64,000 nt of DNA, from assembly GCA_016719385.1 (NCBI GenBank), contig JADJZA010000007.1:248001-312000 (forward strand), read 5' to 3'. The notes beneath the pieces are model-generated. The model saw nothing but the letters and a program-made list of their open reading frames with translations. It was not told the origin of the DNA and did no database searches. Below, one piece after another: positions 1 through 7,294 of this stretch; within the stretch, counting starts at the first letter, position 1, and every line of letters starts with the position of its first letter. This DNA comes from Candidatus Microthrix subdominans (GTDB taxonomy: Bacteria; Actinomycetota; Acidimicrobiia; Acidimicrobiales; Microtrichaceae). Both the position numbers and the translations under genes were made by a program.

Positions 1-1471
1 ACACCAGCGTGCTCAGCTGGGCGGGGGGCTCGACCGACTTGACGGCCTCGACGGGCGGGGCGGCGGCCTCCTGATCGCTGGCGTAGGCCTCCTCGAGGGT
101 CTGCTCGGCGCCGGTCGTGCCGGCGATCAGGGCGATGGCGATAAGGACAGGGGTCACCGCGATGCCGACGAGTTCGAGCCTGACCGGCATGCGCCGTTCC
201 CGGATGGGGACCTCGATCAGCAGCAGGCTGAGCATTGCCGCACCGACCGAGAGACCGAAGCGGAGGACGTTCAAGGCCGGCAGGCTGAGGCCGGTGCGCT
301 GCGGGGTGAGCGCCAAGATGATCGGCCAGTGCCACAGGTACAGCCCGTAGGAGATGCGCCCAAAGAACCGAAAGGGGCGCAGGGAGAGCGCCCGGTCGAG
401 GGAGGATCGCTGGCCGGCCATGGCGGCCACGATCACCGTGGCGCTCAGCACGGCGATGACGAGGAAGCCGCCTTGATAGAGCAGCGCCGGGGGCACGTCG
501 GCCATAGCGGCGACGAGGAACACCGCTGCGGCGCCCCATCCGACCGGCACCAGCCACTTGGGTGGTGACGAAAGGAGGCGCTTGCCCAGCCCGTCGTAGA
601 GGGCGGCGAGCGCCACGCCGATCAGCAAACCCTGCACCCGGGTGTCGGTGCGGAAGTACAGGCTGAAGTTGTCGGGTGTGTACAGCAAGGCCATCAGGCC
701 GGCCGATGCGGCTGCGCCGACCGCACCGACCAGCCAGAGCGGCACGTCGTAGCGTTGCCCACGGGTGAGCGCCCCGGACGCCCTGGATCTCCAGCTGAAC
801 AAGGCGACCGTGATCACCGGCCACACCAGGTAGAACTGCTCCTCGATCGCCAGCGACCAGTAGTGCTCGAGTGGGCTCTTGGCGGCGAACTGGTCGAAGT
901 AGCTGGTCGTGTCGAAGGCCCGGGCCCAGTTGGTGACGTAGAACAGCGAGGCCAGGCCCTGGCTGCGGATGTCGTCGAGCTGTTCGGATTCGGCGAAGAG
1001 CACGGCGAATCCGGCCACGGCGAACAGGACCAGCAGCATCGCCGGCAACAGGCGTCGGGCCCGCCGGATCCAGAACTGCTTCAGATCGATGCGCCCGTGC
1101 GTCGTCCACTCCTGCACGAGCAGCGTGGTGATGAGGAATCCGGAGAGCACGAAGAAGATGTCGACCCCGAGATAGCCACCCTTCATCCAAGGGAGGTCGA
1201 GGTGGAACAGCACGACGATGAGCACGGCGATGCCGCGGATCCCGTCGAGACAGTTGCGGTGGCGAAGCCTGGGTGGTGCGTCGGGGTCGGGAGGCGGGGC
1301 CGACGATGGTGGCGCTTCCCCCGATGGTGCTGGCAGGTCGTCGCAGGTCGGTGCCTCGGGAGCGCCAGAGGGGTGTGGGACCGCCGTGTGTGACGTGGCC
1401 GGGTTCGGGGGCGCGCAACCACGGTCGTGCCGAGCGGGGACATCGTTCGCTGATGCGGGCGGTGAGGTCAT
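1..1471 (-). CDS. Acyltransferase 3 family membrane protein (partial, C-terminus outside window)
   Basis: Integral-membrane O-acyltransferase of the acyltransferase 3 (OafA/YrhL) family, which acetylates cell-surface sugars or peptidoglycan. The frame stays open to the window edge for about 490 codons, so the C-terminus (possibly an SGNH domain as in OatA) is not seen. After a proline-rich N-terminal stretch of about 70 residues comes the family start RNCLDGIRGIAVLIVVLFH, then GGYLGVDIFFVLSGFLITTL, then RRARRLLPA. The key catalytic His lies in the first helix. Further on, LEHYWSLAIEEQFYLVWPV is the typical second block, followed by several hydrophobic helices and ISYGLYLWHWP. The start is placed at the ATG at 1471; it lacks a clear ribosome-binding site, and a later start is possible because the Pro-rich leader is not part of the domain. 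Family call is firm; substrate unknown. Confidence 0.88.
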   Translation of the reverse strand, partial: MTSPPASANDVPARHDRGCAPPNPATSHTAVPHPSGAPEAPTCDDLPAPSGEAPPSSAPPPDPDAPPRLRHRNCLDGIRGIAVLIVVLFHLDLPWMKGGYLGVDIFFVLSGFLITTLLVQEWTTHGRIDLKQFWIRRARRLLPAMLLVLFAVAGFAVLFAESEQLDDIRSQGLASLFYVTNWARAFDTTSYFDQFAAKSPLEHYWSLAIEEQFYLVWPVITVALFSWRSRASGALTRGQRYDVPLWLVGAVGAAASAGLMALLYTPDNFSLYFRTDTRVQGLLIGVALAALYDGLGKRLLSSPPKWLVPVGWGAAAVFLVAAMADVPPALLYQGGFLVIAVLSATVIVAAMAGQRSSLDRALSLRPFRFFGRISYGLYLWHWPIILALTPQRTGLSLPALNVLRFGLSVGAAMLSLLLIEVPIRERRMPVRLELVGIAVTPVLIAIALIAGTTGAEQTLEEAYASDQEAAAPPVEAVKSVEPPAQLSTLV

Positions 1472-1524
1472 GGCCAGTTTTGGCGCGCCTCATCGGACTG
1501 CGCGCCGCCAGCACGCTAGTGGGC

Positions 1525-1569
1525 GGTGGGTTGACAGCGGGATCGGTGGGATCCCGCTGTCAACCCACC
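1525..1569 (-). terminator. Perfect 20-bp inverted repeat, terminator-like
   Basis: Positions 1525-1544 and 1550-1569 are exact reverse complements (20 bp) around a 5-nt loop. The hairpin lies 3 nt beyond the stop codon of the 34-residue minus-strand gene and before the acyltransferase start, where a transcription terminator would sit. There is no T-tract, so it is a hairpin of the I-shaped type often seen in actinobacteria or a processing site rather than a classic intrinsic terminator. Confidence 0.65.
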
Positions 1570-1572
1570 AAC

Positions 1573-1677
1573 TCAGGGCGCCAGCACGGCGATCATCCAC
1601 AACAATCCCAGGATCGCGGCTGCAGCCAGCGACGCAATCCTGACCGTTGAGGCTATTCCATCGGTAACCCGGTTCAT
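1573..1677 (-). CDS. Small single-span membrane peptide (34 aa)
   Basis: A 34-codon reading frame beginning MNRVTDGIAS and containing one hydrophobic helix (residues ~11-32, IASLAAAAILGLLWMIAVLA). It is supported by a strong purine-rich ribosome-binding site (GAGGGAGGG) about 5-10 nt before its ATG and by the perfect hairpin immediately after its stop. No family is recognised. It would be a small inner-membrane peptide. Because it is very short, it could be missed by standard gene callers; the RBS and terminator pairing is the main argument for reality. Confidence 0.5.
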   Translation of the reverse strand: MNRVTDGIASTVRIASLAAAAILGLLWMIAVLAP

Positions 1678-1988
1678 GATGCTCCCTCCCTCAGCCCGAT
1701 GGGCGCCGTCGCCGGCCGGTGGGGAGCTGGAGTGCGAGTTCCAGCGGCCAGCGACGGCACCCTGCGGGTCGTGTCCTGCATGGGCAGTCGAGACGTCGCT
1801 GGCTCGACTGGGGTTCAGTATCGGGTTGGTTTGAAGGGGAGTCAAGTGCATTTCGTCCGAAGGGGATCGATTGTCTGAAGTGATTTCTCCTGACCGGCCG
1901 TTCCGGGCCCTAGGCGGAGGACCGTTCCGTGCGTAGGGTGCTGGTTGCACGTGCGATGAGAAGTCTCATTCCTCGTGTTCTGCACACT

Positions 1989-2025
1989 GCGACGGTTCCC
2001 GGGGTGCGAGCCCGGGGACCGTCGC
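1989..2025 (+). promoter_or_regulatory. 15-bp hairpin upstream of purH
   Basis: Left arm 1989-2003 (gcgacggttcccggg) pairs with right arm 2011-2025 (cccggggaccgtcgc) with a single G-U pair and a 7-nt loop. It lies about 80 nt upstream of the likely purH -10 box, so it may be the end of an upstream transcript, an operator or a leader structure. Function is not known. Confidence 0.4.
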
Positions 2026-2106
2026 GTTGCCGGCCGAAGAGACGGGTTGAGGTGTTCGTACCCCCACCCTCAATCGCCACCGCTGGGTGGCTGCTGCTGG
2101 GGCCGG

Positions 2107-2112
2107 TAGGGT
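2107..2112 (+). promoter_or_regulatory. Likely -10 box of purH (TAGGGT)
   Basis: TAGGGT fits the TANNNT pattern seen before many genes in this window. Transcription starting about 7 nt later would give a leader of roughly 50 nt that includes a GGAG ribosome-binding site 5 nt before the purH ATG. Confidence 0.4.
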
Positions 2113-2167
2113 CGAACCAAGCGTCGGCGCCAGCTCTGGAGCGTCGTCCCGACCCCTCGGAGTGAAC

Positions 2168-3718
2168 ATGGCGGATCGTCGCCGAGCCCTGCTGTCCGTG
2201 TACGACAAGACCGGTGTGGTTGAGCTGGCTCGTGCGCTCAGCGACGCCGGATGGGACCTGTTGTCGTCCGGCGGTACCGCGGCGGCGCTGGCCGAGGCCG
2301 GCGTCGAGGTGCAGCCGCTGGCCGAGCTGACCGGATTCGGTGAGATGCTCTCCCATCGGGTGGTCACGCTGCACCCGGCGGTGCACGGCGCCCTGCTCGC
2401 CGACCGCGATGACCCATCGCACCTGGCCGACCTGGATGCCCACGGCATCGACCCGATCGATCTGGTCGTGGTCAACCTGTACCCGTTCGACAGCGACCCG
2501 AGCATCGAGTTGATCGACATCGGCGGCCCGACGATGGTGCGGGCTGCCGCAAAGAACCATGCTCACGTCGGCGTGGTCGTCGACCCGTCCGATTACGCAA
2601 CGGTGGCCGAGGAGGTCGGTCGGGGCGGCGGGTTGTCCCAGGACACCCGGCGAAGCCTGGCCGTGCGGGCCTTCGAGGTCATCGCCGACTATGACCGCCA
2701 GATCGCCGACTGGATGGTCGACGGATTGCCGAGCGAGACCGAGGGCGCACCGGCCACAACCGTTGATGCGGGGCCCGACGTGCTTCCGACACGGCTGACG
2801 CTCGATGCCACCCGAGCCGAGGTGCTGCGCTACGGCGAGAATCCCCACCAGGTGGGCGCCCGGTACCGCACCGGCGACGGCGGGTGCTGGGATCGAGCCC
2901 AACAGCATCAGGGCAAGGCGATGTCCTATCTCAACGTCTACGACGCCGATGCCGCCTGGCGCCTGGTGTGGAGCCTGGGCGACCGGCCTGCCGCCGTGGT
3001 GATCAAGCACGCCAACCCCTGCGGTGCTGCGGTGGCCGATGATCTGGTGACCGCCTACCGGCGGGCCCACGAGGGGGACCCCACCTCGGCCTTTGGCGGA
3101 ATCGTTGCGGTCAACGGCGAGTTCACCGCCGAGCTGGCCGAGCAACTGTCGCCGGTGTTCACCGAGGTGCTGATCGCCCCGTCCTATTCCCCGGAGGCGA
3201 TCGAGCTGCTCGCCCGCAAGAAGAACCTTCGCGTGATCGAGGCCGAGCGCCCGACCGAGCCAGAGCTGTCGGTGCGTACCATCGCCGGCGGGCTGCTGGT
3301 GCAGACGTCCGACCCCGGCGGCTTCGACCGGGATGAAACCACGGTGGTAACCGAGCGTCAGCCTGAGCCGTCCGAGTGGGTCGACCTCGAGCTGGCCTGG
3401 AAGCTGGCGGCCCGCGTGACGTCCAACTGCATCGTGTTGGTGAAGGACACGATGGCGGTGGGGATCGGGGCAGGACAACAAAACCGTCGCGACGCCGGCC
3501 GGATTGCCGCCGAGAAGGCCGCCGGGCGGGCGGTCGGCGGCGCCTGCGCCTCCGACGCGTTCTTCCCGTTCCGCGACGGGCTGGACGCCGCCGCCGAGGC
3601 AGGCGCAACCTGCGTGGTTCAGCCGGGCGGGTCGGTGCGCGACGACGAGGTGATCGCGGCGGCCAACGAGGCCAACATGGCGATGGTCTTCACCGGGGTC
3701 CGTCACTTTCGCCACTGA
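2168..3718 (+). CDS. purH: Bifunctional AICAR formyltransferase / IMP cyclohydrolase
   Basis: Catalyses the last two steps of IMP synthesis: 10-formyl-THF-dependent formylation of AICAR, then cyclisation to IMP. It is 516 residues, the usual length. The N-terminal MGS-like IMP cyclohydrolase domain (about 1-190) has RALLSVYDKTGVVELARAL and MLSHRVVTLHPAVHGALLA. The C-terminal transformylase domain carries the catalytic Lys-His of VIKHANPCGAA near residue 280, GDPTSAFGGIVAVN, SNCIVLVKD and SDAFFPFRDGLD. The start is the ATG at 2168, which has a GGAG site; the longer upstream frame shows no conservation. It is followed by folD and metF, so genes that make and use one-carbon units are grouped, although folD and metF appear to have their own promoters. 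Confidence 0.97.
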   Translation: MADRRRALLSVYDKTGVVELARALSDAGWDLLSSGGTAAALAEAGVEVQPLAELTGFGEMLSHRVVTLHPAVHGALLADRDDPSHLADLDAHGIDPIDLVVVNLYPFDSDPSIELIDIGGPTMVRAAAKNHAHVGVVVDPSDYATVAEEVGRGGGLSQDTRRSLAVRAFEVIADYDRQIADWMVDGLPSETEGAPATTVDAGPDVLPTRLTLDATRAEVLRYGENPHQVGARYRTGDGGCWDRAQQHQGKAMSYLNVYDADAAWRLVWSLGDRPAAVVIKHANPCGAAVADDLVTAYRRAHEGDPTSAFGGIVAVNGEFTAELAEQLSPVFTEVLIAPSYSPEAIELLARKKNLRVIEAERPTEPELSVRTIAGGLLVQTSDPGGFDRDETTVVTERQPEPSEWVDLELAWKLAARVTSNCIVLVKDTMAVGIGAGQQNRRDAGRIAAEKAAGRAVGGACASDAFFPFRDGLDAAAEAGATCVVQPGGSVRDDEVIAAANEANMAMVFTGVRHFRH

Positions 3719-3738
3719 GCCGAGCCCGGGGCAACGGT

Positions 3739-3744
3739 TAGCGT
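3739..3744 (+). promoter_or_regulatory. -10 box of folD (TAGCGT), leaderless start
   Basis: TAGCGT ends exactly 6 nt before the folD ATG at 3751, and no ribosome-binding site is present. This spacing makes the A of the ATG the likely transcription start, giving a leaderless mRNA. Confidence 0.55.
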
Positions 3745-3750
3745 TGCCCC

Positions 3751-4632
3751 ATGGCCGCAATCACGTTGGATGGACAAGCGCTCGCCGACCGCATTAAGTC
3801 GGAGCTGGCCCAGCGCGTGGCCGACCTTGCCCGACCCGGCGTCCTGTCGCCCACGGGACGGCCTCCTGGGTTGGGGACGGTCCTCGTCGGTGATGACGGC
3901 CCCAGCGCCCGCTACGTGGCGGGGAAACACCAGGACTGTGCCGACATCGCCATGACGTCGGTTCACCGGCCCCTCCCGGCCGATGCCACGCAGGCGCAGC
4001 TGGAGGCGACGATCGCCGAGATGAACGCCGACGAACGGGTCGATGCCTTCATCGTCCAGTACCCCGTCCCCGCCGGGCTCAACTTCGAAGCGGCGATGCT
4101 GGCGATGGATCCGTCAAAGGATGCCGACGGTCTGCATCCGGTGAACCTGGGCAAGTTGGTGATGGGCGAGCGGGCGCCGCTGCCGTGCACCCCCCATGGC
4201 ATCCTCAAGCTGTTGGCCGCCTACGGGGTCGAGCTGGCCGGTCGACACATGGTGATCGTCGGTCGCGGCCTGACGATCGGCAGGCCGTTGGCGCTGCTCG
4301 CAGCGTTGAAGCGCCCGGACGCCAACGCCGCTGTCACCGTCGTCCATACCGGGGTCGGCGATCTGGCCTCCTACACACGCCAGGCCGACGTGATCGTTGC
4401 CGCCGCCGGCGCCCCGGGCGTGATTACCGCCGACATGGTGCGCCCGGGAGCGGCCGTGGTGGCGGCAGGGGTGACGATGGACGGCCGCAGGGTGGTCTCC
4501 GACGTCGCCGACGAGGTCGCTGAGGTTGCCGGTTGGCTGTCGCCGCGTCTGGGAGGCGTGGGGCCGATGACCAGGGCGATGCTGCTGGCCAACACGGTCG
4601 AGGCCGCAGCGATGAGGGCCGGGTCGGCCTGA
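3751..4632 (+). CDS. folD: Methylene-THF dehydrogenase / methenyl-THF cyclohydrolase
   Basis: Bifunctional NADP-dependent enzyme that interconverts 5,10-methylene-THF and 10-formyl-THF, supplying the formyl donor used by PurH. It has 293 residues, the normal size. Visible features are the substrate-domain Tyr and Lys of SARYVAGKHQ (about 53-61), the QYPVPAGLN block, DPSKDADGLHPVNLGKL, PCTPHGILKLL, the nucleotide-binding loop VGRGLTIGRPLALLL-like segment near residue 173, and the C-terminal GGVGPMTRAML. The dinucleotide loop reads GRGLTIG where most homologues have GRSxxVG, a modest deviation. The start is fixed by a leaderless -10 box 6 nt upstream. Confidence 0.96.
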   Translation: MAAITLDGQALADRIKSELAQRVADLARPGVLSPTGRPPGLGTVLVGDDGPSARYVAGKHQDCADIAMTSVHRPLPADATQAQLEATIAEMNADERVDAFIVQYPVPAGLNFEAAMLAMDPSKDADGLHPVNLGKLVMGERAPLPCTPHGILKLLAAYGVELAGRHMVIVGRGLTIGRPLALLAALKRPDANAAVTVVHTGVGDLASYTRQADVIVAAAGAPGVITADMVRPGAAVVAAGVTMDGRRVVSDVADEVAEVAGWLSPRLGGVGPMTRAMLLANTVEAAAMRAGSA

Positions 4633-4669
4633 GCCGCCGGGGACCGGCCGGATTGACGTGGGGGTGAAG

Positions 4670-4675
4670 TACCCT
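4670..4675 (+). promoter_or_regulatory. -10 box of metF (TACCCT), leaderless start
   Basis: TACCCT is followed 6 nt later by the ATG at 4682. This argues for initiation there rather than at the GTG at 4658 or the ATG at 4772. Confidence 0.5.
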
Positions 4676-4681
4676 TTGACG

Positions 4682-5659
4682 ATGGCCTCAGGCAGTTCTT
4701 CCGTAACGAGTGCGTCGGGCTCCGACGCCGTGCCCCGGGCGATCCCGGCACGGCCCAAGCGTGCCGATCCCATGCACCGGGACGCACGCATCGACGACCT
4801 GCTCGCCGAAGGCCCGACCCTGTCACTCGAGTTTTTCCCTCCAAAGACCGATCGCGGTGTCGCCAACCTGCTCGAAACGATCGATGCCCTCGAGGATCTC
4901 GACCCCGACTTCGTGTCGGTCACCTACGGCGCCGGCGGGTCGACCAGAGACCGCACCCGCGACCTGGTGGTCACCGCCAACCGCGATCGGAACTTCCCCG
5001 TCATGGCCCACCTCACCTGCGTGGGGCACACCCGGGCCGAGCTCAGAGAGCTGCTCGAGGACTACGCCGCCAGCGGAGTGCGCAACATCTTGGCCCTCGC
5101 GGGAGATCCGCCGGCCGACGGCAGCCCGGCCGAGGGCGATTTTCAGTACGCCACCGAGCTGATCGAGCTGATCCGAGAGGTGGGCGACTTCTCGGTGGGC
5201 GTGGCCGCCCACCCGGAGACGCACCCGCGGTCGCCGGACCGTGCCAGTGACCGCGAGCACCTGGCCGCCAAGCTCGAGGTCGCCGACTTCGCCATCACCC
5301 AGTTCTTCTTCAGCGCGTCGGACTACTTCGACATGGTCGACGAGCTCGATGCCCTGGGCGTGAGCACGCCGATCGTTCCCGGGGTGATCCCGGTGACCAA
5401 CCCGGCCTCGGTCGCCCGCTTCGCAGACATGGCCAATGCGGCGCGCCCGGCCGAACTCTGGGCCCGGTACGAGGCGGTCGCAGAAGACCCTGAGGCCCTG
5501 ATGGCCACCGCAATCGAGGCCGCTGCGTCGCTGGCGACCGAGCTGCTCGAGGGTGGCGCCCCGGGCGTGCACCTTTATGCGCTCAACCGCGCCGAGGCCC
5601 CGCTGGGCGTCGGCGCCCGTCTCGGTTGGCGGGTGAGACAGCGCCTGGACGTCTCGTGA
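4682..5659 (+). CDS. metF: 5,10-methylenetetrahydrofolate reductase
   Basis: FAD-dependent reductase making 5-methyl-THF for methionine synthesis. After an unconserved, Ser/Ala-rich leader of about 30 residues the TIM barrel begins with LSLEFFPPKTDRGVANLL, including the catalytic Glu of the EFFPPK motif, then DFVSVTYGAGGSTRDRT, AHLTCVGHTRAEL, NILALAGDPP and FAITQFFFSASDYFDMVD, all standard MetF blocks. It is 325 residues from the ATG at 4682. Starts at GTG 4658 or ATG 4772 are possible, but 4682 has a matching leaderless -10 box. Placed downstream of folD, which makes its substrate. Confidence 0.95.
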   Translation: MASGSSSVTSASGSDAVPRAIPARPKRADPMHRDARIDDLLAEGPTLSLEFFPPKTDRGVANLLETIDALEDLDPDFVSVTYGAGGSTRDRTRDLVVTANRDRNFPVMAHLTCVGHTRAELRELLEDYAASGVRNILALAGDPPADGSPAEGDFQYATELIELIREVGDFSVGVAAHPETHPRSPDRASDREHLAAKLEVADFAITQFFFSASDYFDMVDELDALGVSTPIVPGVIPVTNPASVARFADMANAARPAELWARYEAVAEDPEALMATAIEAAASLATELLEGGAPGVHLYALNRAEAPLGVGARLGWRVRQRLDVS

Positions 5660-5678
5660 TCCGCGGGGCGGTCCGTCG

Positions 5679-6167
5679 ATGAGCGGCGACCCCATGCCCG
5701 ATCGCAACCTCGACCTCCGGGACAAGCTGGCCTGGATGGTGGAGACCCAGGGCTACGCGGTCGAGCCGGTGAAGCCGATCAACGAGCCCGGCGTCGCCCA
5801 CCCCGGATACACCTTCACCGTCGGCTTCGAGGCCACCTGGGGTCACCCGGAGGTCGTCATCTGGGGCCTGGCACCCTCGGCGGCGCGCGGGCTGCTCGAC
5901 CTGGTGGCAGCCCAGGTGGCGGCAGGCATCGAGCTGCCGGTGGGAGCGGTCTTCGTTGGCCTGTTGGAGAACGACCTGCGCTCGGCCCTGCTCGCCGTCG
6001 ACGTCGAACTCGGCGACGAGCGCTTTCCCGGCGCAGCGGTTTTTTATTCCGAACGGCCCTTCCGCATGCTGCAGTTCGTCTGGCCCGATCGGGCTGGGAT
6101 GCTGCCGTGGGAAGAGGGCTACGACGAGCGCTTGCGCCTGGCCCACCCGGTGATCGGGCACTGGTGA
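5679..6167 (+). CDS. DUF4262 domain protein
   Basis: A 162-residue soluble protein matching the DUF4262 pattern: an early HPGYTFTVGFEATWGHPEVVIWGL block followed by a helix and a C-terminal segment with FRMLQFVWPDRAGMLPWE. DUF4262 has no settled biochemical role. The stop codon overlaps the GTG start of the following MpaB-like gene (GTGA), so the two are likely translationally coupled. The start may be either ATG 5679 or ATG 5694 (MPDRNLDLRDKL). Confidence 0.8.
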   Translation: MSGDPMPDRNLDLRDKLAWMVETQGYAVEPVKPINEPGVAHPGYTFTVGFEATWGHPEVVIWGLAPSAARGLLDLVAAQVAAGIELPVGAVFVGLLENDLRSALLAVDVELGDERFPGAAVFYSERPFRMLQFVWPDRAGMLPWEEGYDERLRLAHPVIGHW

Positions 6168-7165
6168 GTGCCGGGCTGGGGTCGTGGGGTGCAGCGCCCC
6201 TGGGCATGGGGCCACTGGTTGACGGAATGACGCGAGGCGCTGGAGTGGCCGCCCGTTGGCTGACCCAACCCGCTCGCGGTGCGGTCGAGAGCCAGCTGCG
6301 TCAGGCCTTCGATTCCAACCGGTTTCCACTGGAGCGTTACGACCATCCACCAGGTGACCCCGGCTGGTTCGGTCCGGACAGCGTCACCTGGTGGGCTCAC
6401 GCCGACCTGTCGATGGTGGTGGGCGGTTTTGGCTCGCTGATGTTGCAGGCGCTGCACCCGTTGGCGATGGCCGGGGTGGCGGAGCACTCCGACTTCAAGG
6501 AGCGTCCGTTCGAGCGGCTGTCGCGCACCGCCAGCTTTGTGGTCGCCACCACCTACGGCGACAGCGAGACCGCCGAGAAGCTGTGTCGCGTCGTTCGCCG
6601 TACCCATCGGCACATCACCGGCGTGGCGCCCGACGGGCGCCCCTACGACGCCAACGATCCGGCCCTGCTGCGCTGGGTGCACGTTGCGGAGGTGTCGATG
6701 TTCGTCGCTGCCAACGCCCACTTCGGGCGCCGGGTGATGACCGCAGCCGAGGTCGATTGTTACTACGACGAGATGGCGGTGGTCGCCGAGGCGCTCGGTG
6801 CCACCCGGGTGCCCCGTAGCGCCGCCGAGGTGGCCAGCTACTTCGTCGAGGTGCAACCCGAGCTGCGAGCCGGTGAGCAGGCCGAGGACACACTTCGGTT
6901 CCTGGCCAGTCCTCCCGAGGGCGACCGCTTGGCCCGCAGCGTGTCTGGCATGTTCAGCGCCGCAGCGTGGGGGTTGCTCCCCGCTTGGGGCTACGGGTTG
7001 TATCGCCGTCCGGGACCGGGCCCGGTCGAGCGCGCCACCGTTGCCGCGTCCACCCGGGCCATCCTCGCTGCGCTGGCGGCGGTCACCGGCGAGAACCCGG
7101 TGGTCCAGCAGGCGGCCGCACGGGCCCGAGCCACCCCGGCATCACACCAACTGTCCTCCACGTAG
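6164..7165 (+). CDS. Oxygenase MpaB family protein (DUF2236)
   Basis: A 333-residue protein of the MpaB/DUF2236 family, a largely uncharacterised group related to latex-clearing protein and proposed to bind haem. Family landmarks are WWAHADLSMVVGGFGSLMLQ, the conserved His of QALHPLAMAGVAEHSDF, the RLSRTASFVVATTYG block, a His-rich RRTHRHITG segment, and YDANDPALLRWVHVAEVSMF. A hydrophobic segment follows near residue 265. The start is the GTG at 6164, overlapping the end of the DUF4262 gene by 4 nt; earlier codons lie inside that gene. Substrate unknown. Confidence 0.83.
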   Translation: MSAGLGSWGAAPLGMGPLVDGMTRGAGVAARWLTQPARGAVESQLRQAFDSNRFPLERYDHPPGDPGWFGPDSVTWWAHADLSMVVGGFGSLMLQALHPLAMAGVAEHSDFKERPFERLSRTASFVVATTYGDSETAEKLCRVVRRTHRHITGVAPDGRPYDANDPALLRWVHVAEVSMFVAANAHFGRRVMTAAEVDCYYDEMAVVAEALGATRVPRSAAEVASYFVEVQPELRAGEQAEDTLRFLASPPEGDRLARSVSGMFSAAAWGLLPAWGYGLYRRPGPGPVERATVAASTRAILAALAAVTGENPVVQQAAARARATPASHQLSST

Positions 7166-7233
7166 TGGCCACGGGCTCGGGGCCCGATGCGGCAGAGCTG
7201 CCAGCGTGCTGGGCCAATCGGCGCCACGCCCGG

Positions 7234-7239
7234 TAACGT
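7234..7239 (+). promoter_or_regulatory. Likely -10 box of the aldehyde dehydrogenase gene (TAACGT)
   Basis: TAACGT lies 55 nt before the ATG at 7295. The leader carries a G/C-rich stretch (7261-7277) able to fold and an AGGGGG ribosome-binding site 5-6 nt before the start. Confidence 0.35.
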
Positions 7240-7294
7240 GACCGGTCCAGTCGATGAGTGCGGGGCGCCGCGCCCCGCCGATCAAGGGGGCACT

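Larger units (their letters stand above)
1678..2167. other. Intergenic region between divergent genes (control region of purH)
   Basis: No convincing gene here. It is relatively AT-rich at 1805-1895 (possible promoter of the minus-strand peptide). It contains a small palindrome atgaga-ag-tctcat at 1955-1968, a long hairpin at 1989-2025 and a -10-like hexamer at 2107. Overlapping open frames in this stretch have no family features. Confidence 0.5.

Noticed and set aside
1910..3760. Large minus-strand frame antisense to purH
   Set aside because: GC-rich shadow frame opposite a fully conserved enzyme; no recognisable domain or ribosome-binding site.
4653..4658. TTGACG as -35 box for metF
   Set aside because: Spacing to the TACCCT box is only 11 bp, too short for a sigma70-type promoter; the hexamer is likely chance.
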